A DNA stretch of 64,000 bases from LMUY01 sp964244585 (GCA_964244585.1 CAXTJM010000013.1:1-64000), one strand, 5' to 3'. Counted from the first letter of the stretch, positions 27,548 to 38,301 are shown. The notes: a model not told the origin generated them from the letters alone. Made by a program: numbers and translations.

Positions 27548-28660
27548 TCAGCCCGGGAAATCGTAGTGCCTGGCCACGGTCGGCACGCGGGACGTGCCGT
27601 CGAAGCAAACGATCACCGCGGAATGCGCCATGTTGCCGCTGCCGTCCGATTTGTAGGTCATCGCCAGGCCGGCATAGCTGTCGCTCGACAAGGCCTTGGT
27701 GACGCCGGCGGCGTCCGTGGCACCGTGCGCCACGGCGTCCAGCACCATCATCGTCGCGTCGTACTGGCCCAGGGCGAAGCCGTCCGGATCGGCGTTGAAC
27801 GCGGCATGGTAGCGCGCCAGGAACGCCTTCATGGCCTCCGTCTCGGCCGAAACGGGGGAGGACCCGGTCTCCGCGCAAACGCCCTTCAGCTCCGCCGGCT
27901 CCAGCAGCGCCATGGTGGAGGGCTGCGCCAGGCCGGACCCGGCAACGATCGGCAAGCCCAGATCCATTGCCACCGCCGCCTTCAGCAGCAGCGCGGTCGG
28001 GCCGGCATGCAGTTGCAGCAGCAGCGAGTCCGCCCCTGCCGCGCGGGCCTTCGCCAGCACCGGCTGCATGTCCTTCACCGAGACGTCCAGCGCATCCTGG
28101 TATACTGGCGTGATGCCGGCGGCGGCCAGCGCCTTGACGATCTCGGCCTGGCCGCTCTGGCCATAGGCCGTGGTCTGCGCAATGACTGCCGGCTTGCTGA
28201 TGTGGTAGGTTTCGATCGCATACCGCACCTGCGCGCCCTTCACCACGCTGTCCGCGGGGAAGAAGCGGAAGACGTAGGGATTGCCCTTGCGGGTGATGTC
28301 GGCCGTGCCGGAGATCGTGACCAGCGGCACCTTCTGCTCCAGCGCGATCGGCAGCATGGCCAGCATCTGCGTGCCGAGCATGGAGGCCACCACGGCGGTG
28401 GCGTTGCCGTCCGACACGGCGCGCTCCAACGCGTTCACCGCCCCCTCCGGCGACGTGCCGGTATCCGTCACCGCGAAATGCGGCTGGACTCCGGCAGGCG
28501 GGTTGCGCAAGGCCAGCAATGCGCCGTTGCGCTGGCTGCCGCCCTCGGCCGCGAGGAAGCCCGTCACCGGGACCAGGACAGGGATGTCGGGCGTGGCCGC
28601 GGCATGCGCGGCCGGCGATGCCAGGACCGCCAGGACAGCCAGGACGCGTGTGGTCGACAT
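27548..28660 (-). CDS. ABC transporter substrate-binding protein, LivJ type
   Basis: A 370-residue periplasmic binding protein of the branched-chain amino acid (Peripla_BP_6) family. The signal peptide is MSTTRVLAVLAVLASPAAHA. The mature part shows VLVPVTGFLAAEGGSQRNGA, then the family patterns ISGTADITRKGNPYVFRFFP and FALGQYDATMMVLDAV. Such proteins bind amino acids, amides, or aromatic and sulfur compounds. Genes upstream in the operon encode NIPSNAP and a SsuD-like monooxygenase, so the ligand may be a sulfonated or similar organic compound. Confidence 0.88.
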   Translation of the reverse strand: MSTTRVLAVLAVLASPAAHAAATPDIPVLVPVTGFLAAEGGSQRNGALLALRNPPAGVQPHFAVTDTGTSPEGAVNALERAVSDGNATAVVASMLGTQMLAMLPIALEQKVPLVTISGTADITRKGNPYVFRFFPADSVVKGAQVRYAIETYHISKPAVIAQTTAYGQSGQAEIVKALAAAGITPVYQDALDVSVKDMQPVLAKARAAGADSLLLQLHAGPTALLLKAAVAMDLGLPIVAGSGLAQPSTMALLEPAELKGVCAETGSSPVSAETEAMKAFLARYHAAFNADPDGFALGQYDATMMVLDAVAHGATDAAGVTKALSSDSYAGLAMTYKSDGSGNMAHSAVIVCFDGTSRVPTVARHYDFPG

Positions 28661-28683
28661 TGCTTAAATCTCCAGACCGGCGG

Positions 28684-28998
28684 CTAGCGCATGGGCGAGA
28701 AGGCGGTGGGCCGCAGGATGCGGCTGCGCATGGATTGCACGAAGCCGGAGGTGCGGGCGCGGAACGCCTGCCAGAGCGGGTCGGCGTCCATCGCCGCCCG
28801 GCGCCGTTCGCGGTCGCCCATGTCGGCATAGCGCCACATATGCACTACCTCGTTGACCACCCCGGCATCGGTGGTGAACCAGCCGACCAGGTCGCCAAGA
28901 TGGCCGACCTGCAATGCCATGCCCTCGGCGACGTAGATGTCCAGGTACTCCCGCACATGCGCCGGGTGGATGGCGTAGGTGCGCTCGTCCAGGATCAT
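28684..28998 (-). CDS. NIPSNAP-family small protein
   Basis: A 104-residue single-domain ferredoxin-fold (dimeric alpha-beta barrel) protein. It opens with the typical DERTYAIHPAHVREYLDIY and carries EVVHMWRYADMGDRERRRAA, the usual NIPSNAP pattern. Its ATG overlaps the stop of the SsuD-like monooxygenase (ATGA), suggesting the two work together; NIPSNAP proteins near catabolic oxygenases have no settled biochemical role. It lies 23 nt before the binding-protein gene. Confidence 0.82.
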   Translation of the reverse strand: MILDERTYAIHPAHVREYLDIYVAEGMALQVGHLGDLVGWFTTDAGVVNEVVHMWRYADMGDRERRRAAMDADPLWQAFRARTSGFVQSMRSRILRPTAFSPMR

Positions 28999-30128
28999 GC
29001 CAGGGTCGCCTGGTTGGAAAGGTCGCGGTCGAACAGGGTCGACCAGGTGAACTGCTTGGCGTCCTTGACCTCCCGCTCCACGGGCAGGCGCGGCAGCACC
29101 GTTTCACCAAAGCGGTACGCTTCCTCCAGCAGCGGCATGCCGGACAGGATGAAGGTGTCCACGCCGGCCGCCTGGTAGGCTTCCAGCGTGCGGATGACCG
29201 TGTCGGGGGAGCCGACGATCGCCGTGCCCGGCCCGGGCCGCACCAGGCCGATGCCGGACCAGATGTTGGGCGCGACCTCCAGCGAGCGCGGGTCCGGCAG
29301 CTTGACGCCGCCATGCAGCGCCGACATGCGCTGCTGCCCGACCGAATCGGTGCCGCTGACGAAACGCTGGTTGGCGGCGATGGCCGCCGGGTCCATGCGG
29401 TCGTACAGCCACTGCACCGCGGCCCACGCCTCGGCATCGGTCTCGCGCACGACGACGTAGAGCCGCACGCCGTAGTTCAGCTCGCGCCCAAGCTTGGCCG
29501 CCGCGACCTTCACCTGGTCGACTTTGTGGCGCATCTGGTCGGGCGTCTCGCCCCACGACAGATAGGTGTCGACGTGCCGGGCCGCGATGTCGATGGCGGC
29601 GTCGGAGGAGCCGCCGAACCAGAGCGGCGGCGGCGGGATGGCGGTTCCCACCGGCAGGGCCAGCTTGGCGCCGGTCACCGACAGGTACTTGCCCTCGTAG
29701 GTGACGCTTTCGCCGGCCATCAGCCGGTGCCACACGGCCAGGTATTCGTCCGCCATCTCGTAACGCTCGTCGTGCGGCAGGTTCATCCCGTATGCGCCCA
29801 GCATCGAGGCATTGCCAGACACGACGTTGATCATCACGCGGTTGCGGGAGAAGTCCTGCAAGGTGGCGGCCATCTTGCCCAGCAGGGTGACGGGCACCAG
29901 GCCCGGGTGGATGGCGATGAGGAACTTCAACCGCTCGGTGACGGACAGCAGCGAGGCCGCCAGCACCCACACGTCGTGCGAACCGGTGGCGAACAGCGCC
30001 CCGGTGTAGCCCAGCTGGTCGTAGGCCAGGCCAAGCTGGCGGAAATAGCCGTAATCCAGCCGCCGCGATCCCTGCGGGTTCCATGGATAGTGGCCGTCCG
30101 GCGCGCACATGTACCAGAGGATCTTCAT
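28995..30128 (-). CDS. SsuD-like alkanesulfonate monooxygenase
   Basis: A 377-residue FMNH2-dependent monooxygenase of the luciferase-like SsuD branch. Supporting features are PLWFGGSSDAAIDIAARHVD with YLSWGE, and the C-terminal ILSGMPLLEEAYRFGE. SsuD splits alkanesulfonates to aldehyde plus sulfite with O2. The start is ATG 30128 with GGAG 9 nt upstream; a GTG at 30143 is also in frame. No SsuE-type flavin reductase is visible. It lies between a SsuA-like gene (21-nt gap) and NIPSNAP (overlap). Confidence 0.88.
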   Translation of the reverse strand: MKILWYMCAPDGHYPWNPQGSRRLDYGYFRQLGLAYDQLGYTGALFATGSHDVWVLAASLLSVTERLKFLIAIHPGLVPVTLLGKMAATLQDFSRNRVMINVVSGNASMLGAYGMNLPHDERYEMADEYLAVWHRLMAGESVTYEGKYLSVTGAKLALPVGTAIPPPPLWFGGSSDAAIDIAARHVDTYLSWGETPDQMRHKVDQVKVAAAKLGRELNYGVRLYVVVRETDAEAWAAVQWLYDRMDPAAIAANQRFVSGTDSVGQQRMSALHGGVKLPDPRSLEVAPNIWSGIGLVRPGPGTAIVGSPDTVIRTLEAYQAAGVDTFILSGMPLLEEAYRFGETVLPRLPVEREVKDAKQFTWSTLFDRDLSNQATLA

Positions 30129-30149
30129 TTCTTGTTGCTCCACGGGCGG

Positions 30150-31007
30150 TCAGGCGGCATGCGAGGCCAGGCGCAGGGCGGCGGTGAGGTTCACGGCGCG
30201 GGGCAGGCTGGCATGCTCCAGCAAGGTGTCGGCCTCTGCCTGTTGTTCGGCGATGATGTCGGCGCCGGCCGGCCTGACCGACCAGTCCCGCGATGCCACC
30301 ACGTCCCGCCACGCCGCGATGTCCGCCGCCTCCCCGGCATCGGCCAGCAGCCGCGCCGCGCGCAGCGGATCGGCGGCAATGGTCCGCCCCAGCCGGGCCA
30401 TGCATGCGACGAAGCCGTCGAGCAGGGCGTCCGGTGCCGCCCTGTCCCGCACTGTCCAGAACAGCGACCGGTTCGGGATCGTGTCGCCGCAGTGCGCCAG
30501 CAGCCGCACCCGCCCCGCCGCCACCGACCGGTCCAGCAGCGGCGCCATCGCCACCCAGGCGTCGACCTCGCCCGCCTGCAACGCCCGCAGCGAGGAAGCG
30601 GGCGACAGCTCCACCCGCTGGACGTCGCCCAGGCGCAATCCAACCTTCTCCAATTCCCGCGCGAGCAGGTAGGTGTGGAACGAGCCGTCCAGCAGCGCGA
30701 CCCGGGCCGCCTTCAGGTCTTGGATCGAGTGGATGGCCGCGCCGGGGGCCACGACTAGGCCGCCATTGGCCGGCCGGGGTGCGGACGCTGCCAGGTAGGC
30801 GACGTCCATGCCGGCCGCCTGTGCCAGGATCGGCGGCGTGGACCCGGTGCCGCAGACGTCGATCCGACCCTCGGCCAGGAGGGCTGCGCTGTTCCGTCCT
30901 TCCGCATACGGCACCAGTTCCGCGTCAAGGCCGTCGAACGCATCCGGCATGGCCCGCGCGAGGAAAAGGTGCAGGTTGTTGGGATGCACGCCGACACGCA
31001 AAGCCAC
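30150..31007 (-). CDS. SsuA/TauA-like solute-binding-fold protein without signal peptide
   Basis: A protein of about 285 residues with the type-2 periplasmic binding fold of SsuA. The match is clear at GTGSTPPILAQAAG, SIQDLKAARVALLDGSFHTY and VDAWVAMAPLLD. It starts directly with VALRVGVHPNNLHLFLARAM, so there is no room for a signal peptide. The chosen start is GTG 31007 with GGAGAG 7 nt upstream; TTG 31022 adds five residues and still gives no export signal. It is the first gene of the operon. It could be a cytoplasmic ligand sensor, a desulfinase-like enzyme fold, or a binding protein whose leader was lost. Confidence 0.78.
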   Translation of the reverse strand: MALRVGVHPNNLHLFLARAMPDAFDGLDAELVPYAEGRNSAALLAEGRIDVCGTGSTPPILAQAAGMDVAYLAASAPRPANGGLVVAPGAAIHSIQDLKAARVALLDGSFHTYLLARELEKVGLRLGDVQRVELSPASSLRALQAGEVDAWVAMAPLLDRSVAAGRVRLLAHCGDTIPNRSLFWTVRDRAAPDALLDGFVACMARLGRTIAADPLRAARLLADAGEAADIAAWRDVVASRDWSVRPAGADIIAEQQAEADTLLEHASLPRAVNLTAALRLASHAA

Positions 31008-31053
31008 GACATGACTCTCCAACGCTGGTTCGGCTTTACTCCCGCACAGCCCT

Positions 31054-31073
31054 AATCTACTTTTTTATAGAAT
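31054..31073. promoter_or_regulatory. AT-rich interrupted palindrome, candidate ArsR operator and promoter region
   Basis: The sequence AATCTA-C-TTTTTT-A-TAGAAT forms an imperfect inverted repeat with perfect TCTA/TAGA inner arms. It is by far the most AT-rich spot in the surrounding DNA and lies between the divergent SsuA-like operon and the ArsR gene. ArsR-family repressors bind AT-rich interrupted palindromes over promoters, so this is a reasonable operator candidate. Confidence 0.4.
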
Positions 31074-31122
31074 GTCGGCGTGCTGGCCGGGCGTCAAGCG
31101 CCATTGTCGGGGATGATCGGGT

Positions 31123-31524
31123 ATGAAGACGCCGCCACTCTGCCGGGAGATCGAGGCCGCAAGCAGCCTTCTGCGTACCCTGGGCAATCCCAGCCGGCTC
31201 GCGATCATCTGCCTGCTGCTGGACGGGGACCGCTCCGTCATGGAGTTGGAGGCCGCATTGGCGATCCGGCAGCCGACCCTGTCGCAGCAACTCACGGCCT
31301 TGCGCGACGCCAGGCTGGTCGAGGGCCGCCGCGCCCGGCGCACCGTGGTCTACCGGGTCTGCGACGAACGGGCGGCGCAAATCGTCGCCACGCTGAGGAC
31401 GATGTTCGCCGACCTGCTGCCGGCCTCGGCGCTCCTGACGGTAAGCGACGGCCGGACCGACCGGGCCGCACTTGCCCACGCGGCCGCGGTCAGCCGGCTG
31501 GCCGAACGGGAGATGATGGGGTAG
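31123..31524 (+). CDS. ArsR-family transcriptional regulator
   Basis: A 133-residue winged helix-turn-helix repressor. The recognition region is ALAIRQPTLSQQLTALRDAR followed by LVEGRRARRTVVYRV. It has three cysteines (Cys7, Cys30, Cys80). Cys30 lies in RLAIICLLLDGDRSV, the position of the conserved cysteine in the BigR/SqrR sulfide-responding branch, but a clean second partner is not certain. It is divergent from the sulfonate-type operon, so it probably represses that operon in response to a sulfur compound or metal; the signal is inference. Confidence 0.85.
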   Translation: MKTPPLCREIEAASSLLRTLGNPSRLAIICLLLDGDRSVMELEAALAIRQPTLSQQLTALRDARLVEGRRARRTVVYRVCDERAAQIVATLRTMFADLLPASALLTVSDGRTDRAALAHAAAVSRLAEREMMG

Positions 31525-31606
31525 CCCTGTTAACGTCCCGGACAGGTATGTCTGCGATGGTCGCCCCCCGATCCCATAGGCGACCAGCGTTCGACAGGGC
31601 TGCACG

Positions 31607-32965
31607 ATGCCGTCACATAGCCTGCAACGACTTGTAAGCTGCTTCGCCGTCAGTCCGGCCGAATTGAAGCTGCTCGACATCGACGGAACGGCGATATTGC
31701 CGCAGCTTGCCGATATACTGGACGGCTTGTTCAAGCGGGCCGAGAGCGGTGCCCGCCTGACCGAGGCCGTGCAGAACCCGCAGATCAGCCAGATGCGGAC
31801 CGCCTACTGGACCTGCATCACTCGGGGCAAGCTGGATGACGAGTTCCTCGCGACGGCGACCCGGCTTGGCTCCGCCTACTCCGACTGCGGCGTGCCGACC
31901 GATCAATTGACCATCGGCCACTCGACGACGATGCACGCCATCGCCAATGCGCTTCTCTCGTGTCCGGCCACGCCCATTGGTCGGGTGATACGACGTGCGT
32001 TCCGGGAAAAGGCGGTCCAGCGCCGTCGCTCCAGCTACGGTCAGGCGCTCAGCAAGGTCACCATGCTGGGGCTTTGCGTCCTGCTTGATGGATGGGGCAC
32101 AGCGGAAGCGATCCGCCGGCAGCACGCGGTCGACCAGCTCGAACGTAATTTCAACGTCCGGATCGGCGGTGCGTTGGACGCGATGAACGGCGGGTCCAAC
32201 CAACTCGACGATGCGGTGACATCGCTGGCTGCCGCGGCGACCCGGTCGGCGGTCGGCGCCGGGGTGGTGGCAGGTGCGGCGGAGCAGGCGAGCCGAACCG
32301 TCACGCGCGTCGCCCTGGCAGCCGAGGACCTTGCCTCCAGCGTGACGGAGGTGTCGGGCCAGGTGTCCCGTTCGGCCGCCATCGCGACGAAGGCGGTCGG
32401 CATGACCCAGCGCACGGACGGCGTGGTCAAGACGCTCGCCGAGAACGCCCGCAAGATCGGCGACGTGGTGCAGTTGATCGGCAGCATCGCCGAGCAGACC
32501 AACCTGCTGGCGCTCAACGCGACGATCGAGGCCGCCCGGGCCGGCGATGCCGGCCGCGGCTTCGCGGTGGTCGCGTCGGAGGTGAAGAACCTGGCCAGCC
32601 AGACGGCGCGCGCCACGGCCGATGTCAGCCACCAGATCGGCCAGGTCCAGCTTGCGACCACCGAGGCGGTGGCGGCCATCGGCGACATCAGCCTGGCCAT
32701 CGACGAGGTTGCCCAGGTCGCCGGCCTGATCGCGTGCGCCATCGATCGCCAGAACGCAGCGACCTCGGCCATTGCCGGCTCGGTGAACGAGGCGACCATC
32801 GGCAACGAGAAGGTCAGCCAGTTGATGGGAAGCATCCAGGCCGACAGCGAGGCGACGGTCCGCGTGGCCGAGAACCTGACCGGCATCACGGCCGGGCTCA
32901 GCACCCAGTCTGCCGACCTGCGGCAGGCGGCCCAGTGTTTCCTGCAGGATACGCGGGCCGCGTGA
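31607..32965 (+). CDS. Soluble globin-coupled methyl-accepting chemotaxis protein, proximal His replaced by Tyr
   Basis: A 452-residue cytoplasmic chemoreceptor, exactly the length of the one at 12345-13703. The N-terminal protoglobin-like domain has KLDDEF followed by RLGSAYSDCGVP, which aligns without gaps to the HemAT F-helix; the heme-ligating His is replaced by Tyr91. The signalling hairpin shows IGDVVQLIGSIAEQTNLLAL and ATIEAARAGDAGRGFAVVA. The start is ATG 31607. No che genes are adjacent, so it feeds a distant chemotaxis system. Confidence 0.87.
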   Translation: MPSHSLQRLVSCFAVSPAELKLLDIDGTAILPQLADILDGLFKRAESGARLTEAVQNPQISQMRTAYWTCITRGKLDDEFLATATRLGSAYSDCGVPTDQLTIGHSTTMHAIANALLSCPATPIGRVIRRAFREKAVQRRRSSYGQALSKVTMLGLCVLLDGWGTAEAIRRQHAVDQLERNFNVRIGGALDAMNGGSNQLDDAVTSLAAAATRSAVGAGVVAGAAEQASRTVTRVALAAEDLASSVTEVSGQVSRSAAIATKAVGMTQRTDGVVKTLAENARKIGDVVQLIGSIAEQTNLLALNATIEAARAGDAGRGFAVVASEVKNLASQTARATADVSHQIGQVQLATTEAVAAIGDISLAIDEVAQVAGLIACAIDRQNAATSAIAGSVNEATIGNEKVSQLMGSIQADSEATVRVAENLTGITAGLSTQSADLRQAAQCFLQDTRAA

Positions 32966-32972
32966 CGGTGTG

Positions 32973-33620
32973 CTACGCGCCGAACCGCTTCATGAACGCG
33001 GACCAACGGTGCCGGCGCAATTCGCTGCGGGCGCGGTTGTCGTTGGTCATGTAGTTCAGCTGGATCGCGTGTCGCGGCCCGACGAAGGTGCGGTGCCCGT
33101 GCCAGGTCGTCGGCCCGTTCGGAAACACCAGCAAGGTTCCGTTGACCGGTGGGACCTCCACTGCGTAGTCGTCCAGGTCGGTCGGGCTGCGGAGCAGGCG
33201 CAGGCATCCCTCCTGCTTGGCCCAGGCCTCGGTCTGGGGGTTGAGGTACAGCAGGACAGTCACCCGCTTGGCGACAGAGTCCGTGTGGATGCGCCCATCC
33301 TTCTCCCGCGTGCGGCCGCGCAGGGTCAGCATGACCGGGGCATCCCACAGGTCGAGGCCGAACTTGCCCGCGATGGCCTCGCGGAAAGCCGGGCCTTCCA
33401 TCTGGCTCACCAAATCGGCGGCGGCCGGGCCGAGCCTGAGCGAGTTGGGAGGATAGGAGCCACCGCTGGACATCGGCGGCAGATCGGCCTGGATCCGTGC
33501 CAGGAAGGCCGGTGGAACGAAGTTCGGCACCACGACGTGTCTGAACGGGTCGGCAGCGACTGGTGTCGCCTGCAAGCTCCCGTAGGCGAGGTGGTCTGCG
33601 GTCTTCGGCATGGCGTTCAT
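32973..33620 (-). CDS. 2OG-Fe(II) oxygenase (prolyl 4-hydroxylase-like)
   Basis: A 215-residue double-stranded beta-helix dioxygenase. Iron ligands are the H112-x-D114 pair (GRIHTDS) and a distal His in TTWHGH (His174), and the 2-oxoglutarate-binding Arg is probably Arg183 in VGPRHAIQL. It should hydroxylate a protein or small molecule using O2 and 2-oxoglutarate; the target is unknown. It follows the small secreted protein gene on the same strand by 50 nt and converges with the chemoreceptor gene, 7 nt apart. Confidence 0.82.
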   Translation of the reverse strand: MNAMPKTADHLAYGSLQATPVAADPFRHVVVPNFVPPAFLARIQADLPPMSSGGSYPPNSLRLGPAAADLVSQMEGPAFREAIAGKFGLDLWDAPVMLTLRGRTREKDGRIHTDSVAKRVTVLLYLNPQTEAWAKQEGCLRLLRSPTDLDDYAVEVPPVNGTLLVFPNGPTTWHGHRTFVGPRHAIQLNYMTNDNRARSELRRHRWSAFMKRFGA

Positions 33621-33670
33621 GCCGTGCTGTCTAGATCGCCAGCCGCTTCGGCTTCAAGCGCGGTCCGTGC

Positions 33671-33895
33671 TCAGGTGTGTTGATCGTGCGCTGGCCGGAC
33701 GATCGTAGTCGTTGACAGGAACTGAGCGCATTGCAGCCGCCCGGTGCAGCAATCCTGCGGGTTCGCCACCGTCGCAGCCACCCGCGAGTAGCCCGGACCC
33801 ACGGCAAGGCAGCTTTGGCCCGGCGCCGAACCGGGTTCGGCCCGGGAGGCAGCCGCAGAGATGGTGAACATGGCCGCGAGCAGGATCAGACGCAT
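33671..33895 (-). CDS. Small secreted cysteine-containing protein, unknown function
   Basis: A 74-residue protein. It begins with a convincing signal peptide (MRLILLAAMFTISAAASRA) and leaves a mature part of about 55 residues with four cysteines: one in GQSCLA, a pair in QDCCTG, and one in LQCAQF. These could make two disulfides. AGGTAA lies 9 nt before the ATG, supporting a real gene. I do not recognise a named family. It is encoded before the 2OG oxygenase on the same strand, so a functional link is possible. Confidence 0.6.
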   Translation of the reverse strand: MRLILLAAMFTISAAASRAEPGSAPGQSCLAVGPGYSRVAATVANPQDCCTGRLQCAQFLSTTTIVRPAHDQHT

Positions 33896-34012
33896 GGTTT
33901 GTTACCTCACGCTAGAAGCTTACACGAACAACAATGCCTAACTCACTAGGAAGGTTGACTACCTCGCGATTCATTGAACTCGGATCGCAGGCGGGTTATT
34001 CCGCGACGCGTC

Positions 34013-35158
34013 ATGACTGTCCCCTCTCCCTCCCGCGGTCCGCTGCAAGCCTATCGTGAGCGTCTTGCCAGCGGCGCTTTGGCGACCGACCCGGCGCAGG
34101 CCATGGCGGCCGAGCGGCTGCAGGATCTCTGGGCGAAGCTGCGCGGCTACGACCCGCCGCCGCAGCCGGACCGGGCGCGCTTCATCGGCCGCTTGCTGCG
34201 CCGGCGGCCGGTGGACGAGGCGCCGTCCGGACCGAGCGGCCTCTACCTCGTGGGGGAGGTGGGCCGCGGCAAGTCGATGTTGATGGACCTGTTCTTCGCC
34301 GAGGCGCAGGTCGCGCGGAAGCAGCGGATCCACTTCCATGCCTTCATGCAGGACATCCATGCCCGGGTGTTTGCCTGGAAGCAGGCCAACCCCGGCGGGG
34401 CCGACCCGGTGCCCCCCTTGGCGGACGAGATCGCCCGAGGGGCCGCGCTGCTCTGCTTCGACGAGTTCCAGGTCAACGACATCGTCGATGCCATGATCCT
34501 GGGCCGGCTGTTCGGTGCGCTGTTCGACCGCGCGGTCGTGGTGGTCGCCACGTCGAACACGACGCCGGACGACCTCTTCCGCGGTAAGCCCGGCCGGGAC
34601 GCTTTCCTGCCGTTCATCGCGCTGATCAAGCAGCATTTGGACGTGCTGGTGCTGGATGGCGGCCACGATTTCCGCCGCGAACGCCTGCGCGGCCTGCCGA
34701 CCTGGCACGTCCCGGCGGATGGCCGGGCGGACGTGGCGCTGGACCGCGCCTTCGCCGCCCTGTCCGGCGGGGCGGCGCCCAAGGCGCAGCGGCTCACGGT
34801 CAATGGGCGGACGTTGCGGGTGCCGCTGGCCGCGGATGGCGTCGCCCGCTTCGATTTCGCCGCCCTCTGCGGCCAGCCGCTTGGGCCAGGCGACTACCTG
34901 GCCATCGCCACCCAGTTCCAGGCCCTGGTGCTGGACGGCGTGCCGCGGCTGGGGCCGGAGAACTACGACCAGGCCCGCCGCTTCATCACCCTGGTGGATG
35001 CGCTGTACGAGCACCGGGTGAAACTGGTCGCCTCCGCCGACGCGGCGCCGGACCAGCTGTACGAGCGCGGCGAAGGCGCCAAGGCGTTCGAGCGCACGGC
35101 CTCCCGCCTGGAGGAAATGCAGTCCAACGACTGGATCGCCCTGCAACATCTGACATGA
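34013..35158 (+). CDS. zapE: AFG1/ZapE-family cell division ATPase
   Basis: A 381-residue P-loop ATPase of the AFG1/ZapE family. Walker A is GEVGRGKSM and Walker B is LLCFDEFQVND, the latter nearly invariant in the family. ZapE acts at the division ring during late or stressed division; the mitochondrial AFG1 helps protein quality control. The start is ATG 34013 (MTVPSPSRG); the frame extends to a TTG at 33974 but without support. Placement just before mdh is a common alphaproteobacterial arrangement. Confidence 0.9.
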   Translation: MTVPSPSRGPLQAYRERLASGALATDPAQAMAAERLQDLWAKLRGYDPPPQPDRARFIGRLLRRRPVDEAPSGPSGLYLVGEVGRGKSMLMDLFFAEAQVARKQRIHFHAFMQDIHARVFAWKQANPGGADPVPPLADEIARGAALLCFDEFQVNDIVDAMILGRLFGALFDRAVVVVATSNTTPDDLFRGKPGRDAFLPFIALIKQHLDVLVLDGGHDFRRERLRGLPTWHVPADGRADVALDRAFAALSGGAAPKAQRLTVNGRTLRVPLAADGVARFDFAALCGQPLGPGDYLAIATQFQALVLDGVPRLGPENYDQARRFITLVDALYEHRVKLVASADAAPDQLYERGEGAKAFERTASRLEEMQSNDWIALQHLT

Positions 35159-35271
35159 AGCCGCTGCCCGCGCGGCTTGCCCCCCTGGGATGGATGGGGT
35201 AGGCACGGCTGCCTTCCGGACGGCCGGCCGCCCTGGCGGGTAGTCCCACGCGCTCTCCCGGAAGGATTTCC

Positions 35272-36225
35272 ATGGCTCGCAACAAGATCGCCCTCATCGG
35301 CGCTGGCAATATCGGCGGCACGCTCGCCCATCTGATCGGGCTGAAGGAGCTGGGCGACGTGGCCCTGTTCGACGTGTTCGGCGGTGTGGCGGCCGGCAAG
35401 GCGCTCGACATCATGCAGTCCGCGCCGGTCGACGGCTTCGACAGCCACATGGTGGGCAGCAGCGACTACAGCGCCATCGCCGGATCGGACGTGGTGATCG
35501 TGACCGCCGGCTTCCCGCGCCAGCCCGGCATGTCCCGCGACGACCTGGTGGCGAAGAACGCCGGGGTGATCGCGACGGTGGCCGAGGGCATCAAGACCCA
35601 TTGCCCGGACGCGTTCGTGATCGTCATCACCAATCCGCTGGATGCCATGGTCTGGGTGATGCAGCAGAAATCCGGCCTGCCCGCCAACAAGGTGGTGGGC
35701 ATGGCGGGCGTGCTGGACAGCTCGCGTTTCCGCCTGTTCCTGGCCCACGAATTCAACGTCTCGGTCGAGGACGTGACCGCCTTCGTGCTCGGCGGCCATG
35801 GCGACACGATGGTGCCGCTGACCCGCTATTCCACCGTGGCCGGTATCCCCGTGCCCGACCTGGTGAAGATGGGCTGGACCACCCAGGAGAAGGTCGACGC
35901 GATCGTCGCGCGCACCGCCAATGGCGGCGGCGAGATCGTCAAGCTGCTGGAAAAGGGCAGCGCGTTCTACGCTCCGGCCGCGTCCGCCATCGCGATGGCG
36001 GAAAGCTACCTGCATGACAAGAAGCGCGTGCTGCCCTGCGCGGCGATGCTGACCGGGCAGTATGGCGTAAGCGACCTGTATGTCGGCGTTCCCGTCGTCA
36101 TCGGTGCCGGCGGCGTGGAGCGGATCGTCGAGATCAAGCTGGATGCCGATGAGCAGGCCGCCTTCGACAAGAGCTGCGCCTCCGTCCGCGAGCTGATCGA
36201 CGCGTCCAAGAAACTGGTGGGCTGA
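35272..36225 (+). CDS. mdh: Malate dehydrogenase
   Basis: A 317-residue lactate-dehydrogenase-like malate dehydrogenase. The NAD site is GAGNIGG near the N-terminus, substrate-binding arginines lie in RQPGMSRDDL, and the catalytic His is in LGGHGDTMV. It oxidises malate to oxaloacetate in the TCA cycle. AAGGA lies 7 nt before the ATG. It is the first gene of the TCA operon, 4 nt before sucC. Confidence 0.95.
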   Translation: MARNKIALIGAGNIGGTLAHLIGLKELGDVALFDVFGGVAAGKALDIMQSAPVDGFDSHMVGSSDYSAIAGSDVVIVTAGFPRQPGMSRDDLVAKNAGVIATVAEGIKTHCPDAFVIVITNPLDAMVWVMQQKSGLPANKVVGMAGVLDSSRFRLFLAHEFNVSVEDVTAFVLGGHGDTMVPLTRYSTVAGIPVPDLVKMGWTTQEKVDAIVARTANGGGEIVKLLEKGSAFYAPAASAIAMAESYLHDKKRVLPCAAMLTGQYGVSDLYVGVPVVIGAGGVERIVEIKLDADEQAAFDKSCASVRELIDASKKLVG

Positions 36226-36229
36226 GCGC

Positions 36230-38301
<2,072 letters not shown>

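Noticed and set aside
35159..35177. AGCCGC-N7-GCGGCT hairpin after zapE.
   Set aside because: A six-base-pair GC stem with no T-run in DNA this GC-rich is too weak to call a terminator.
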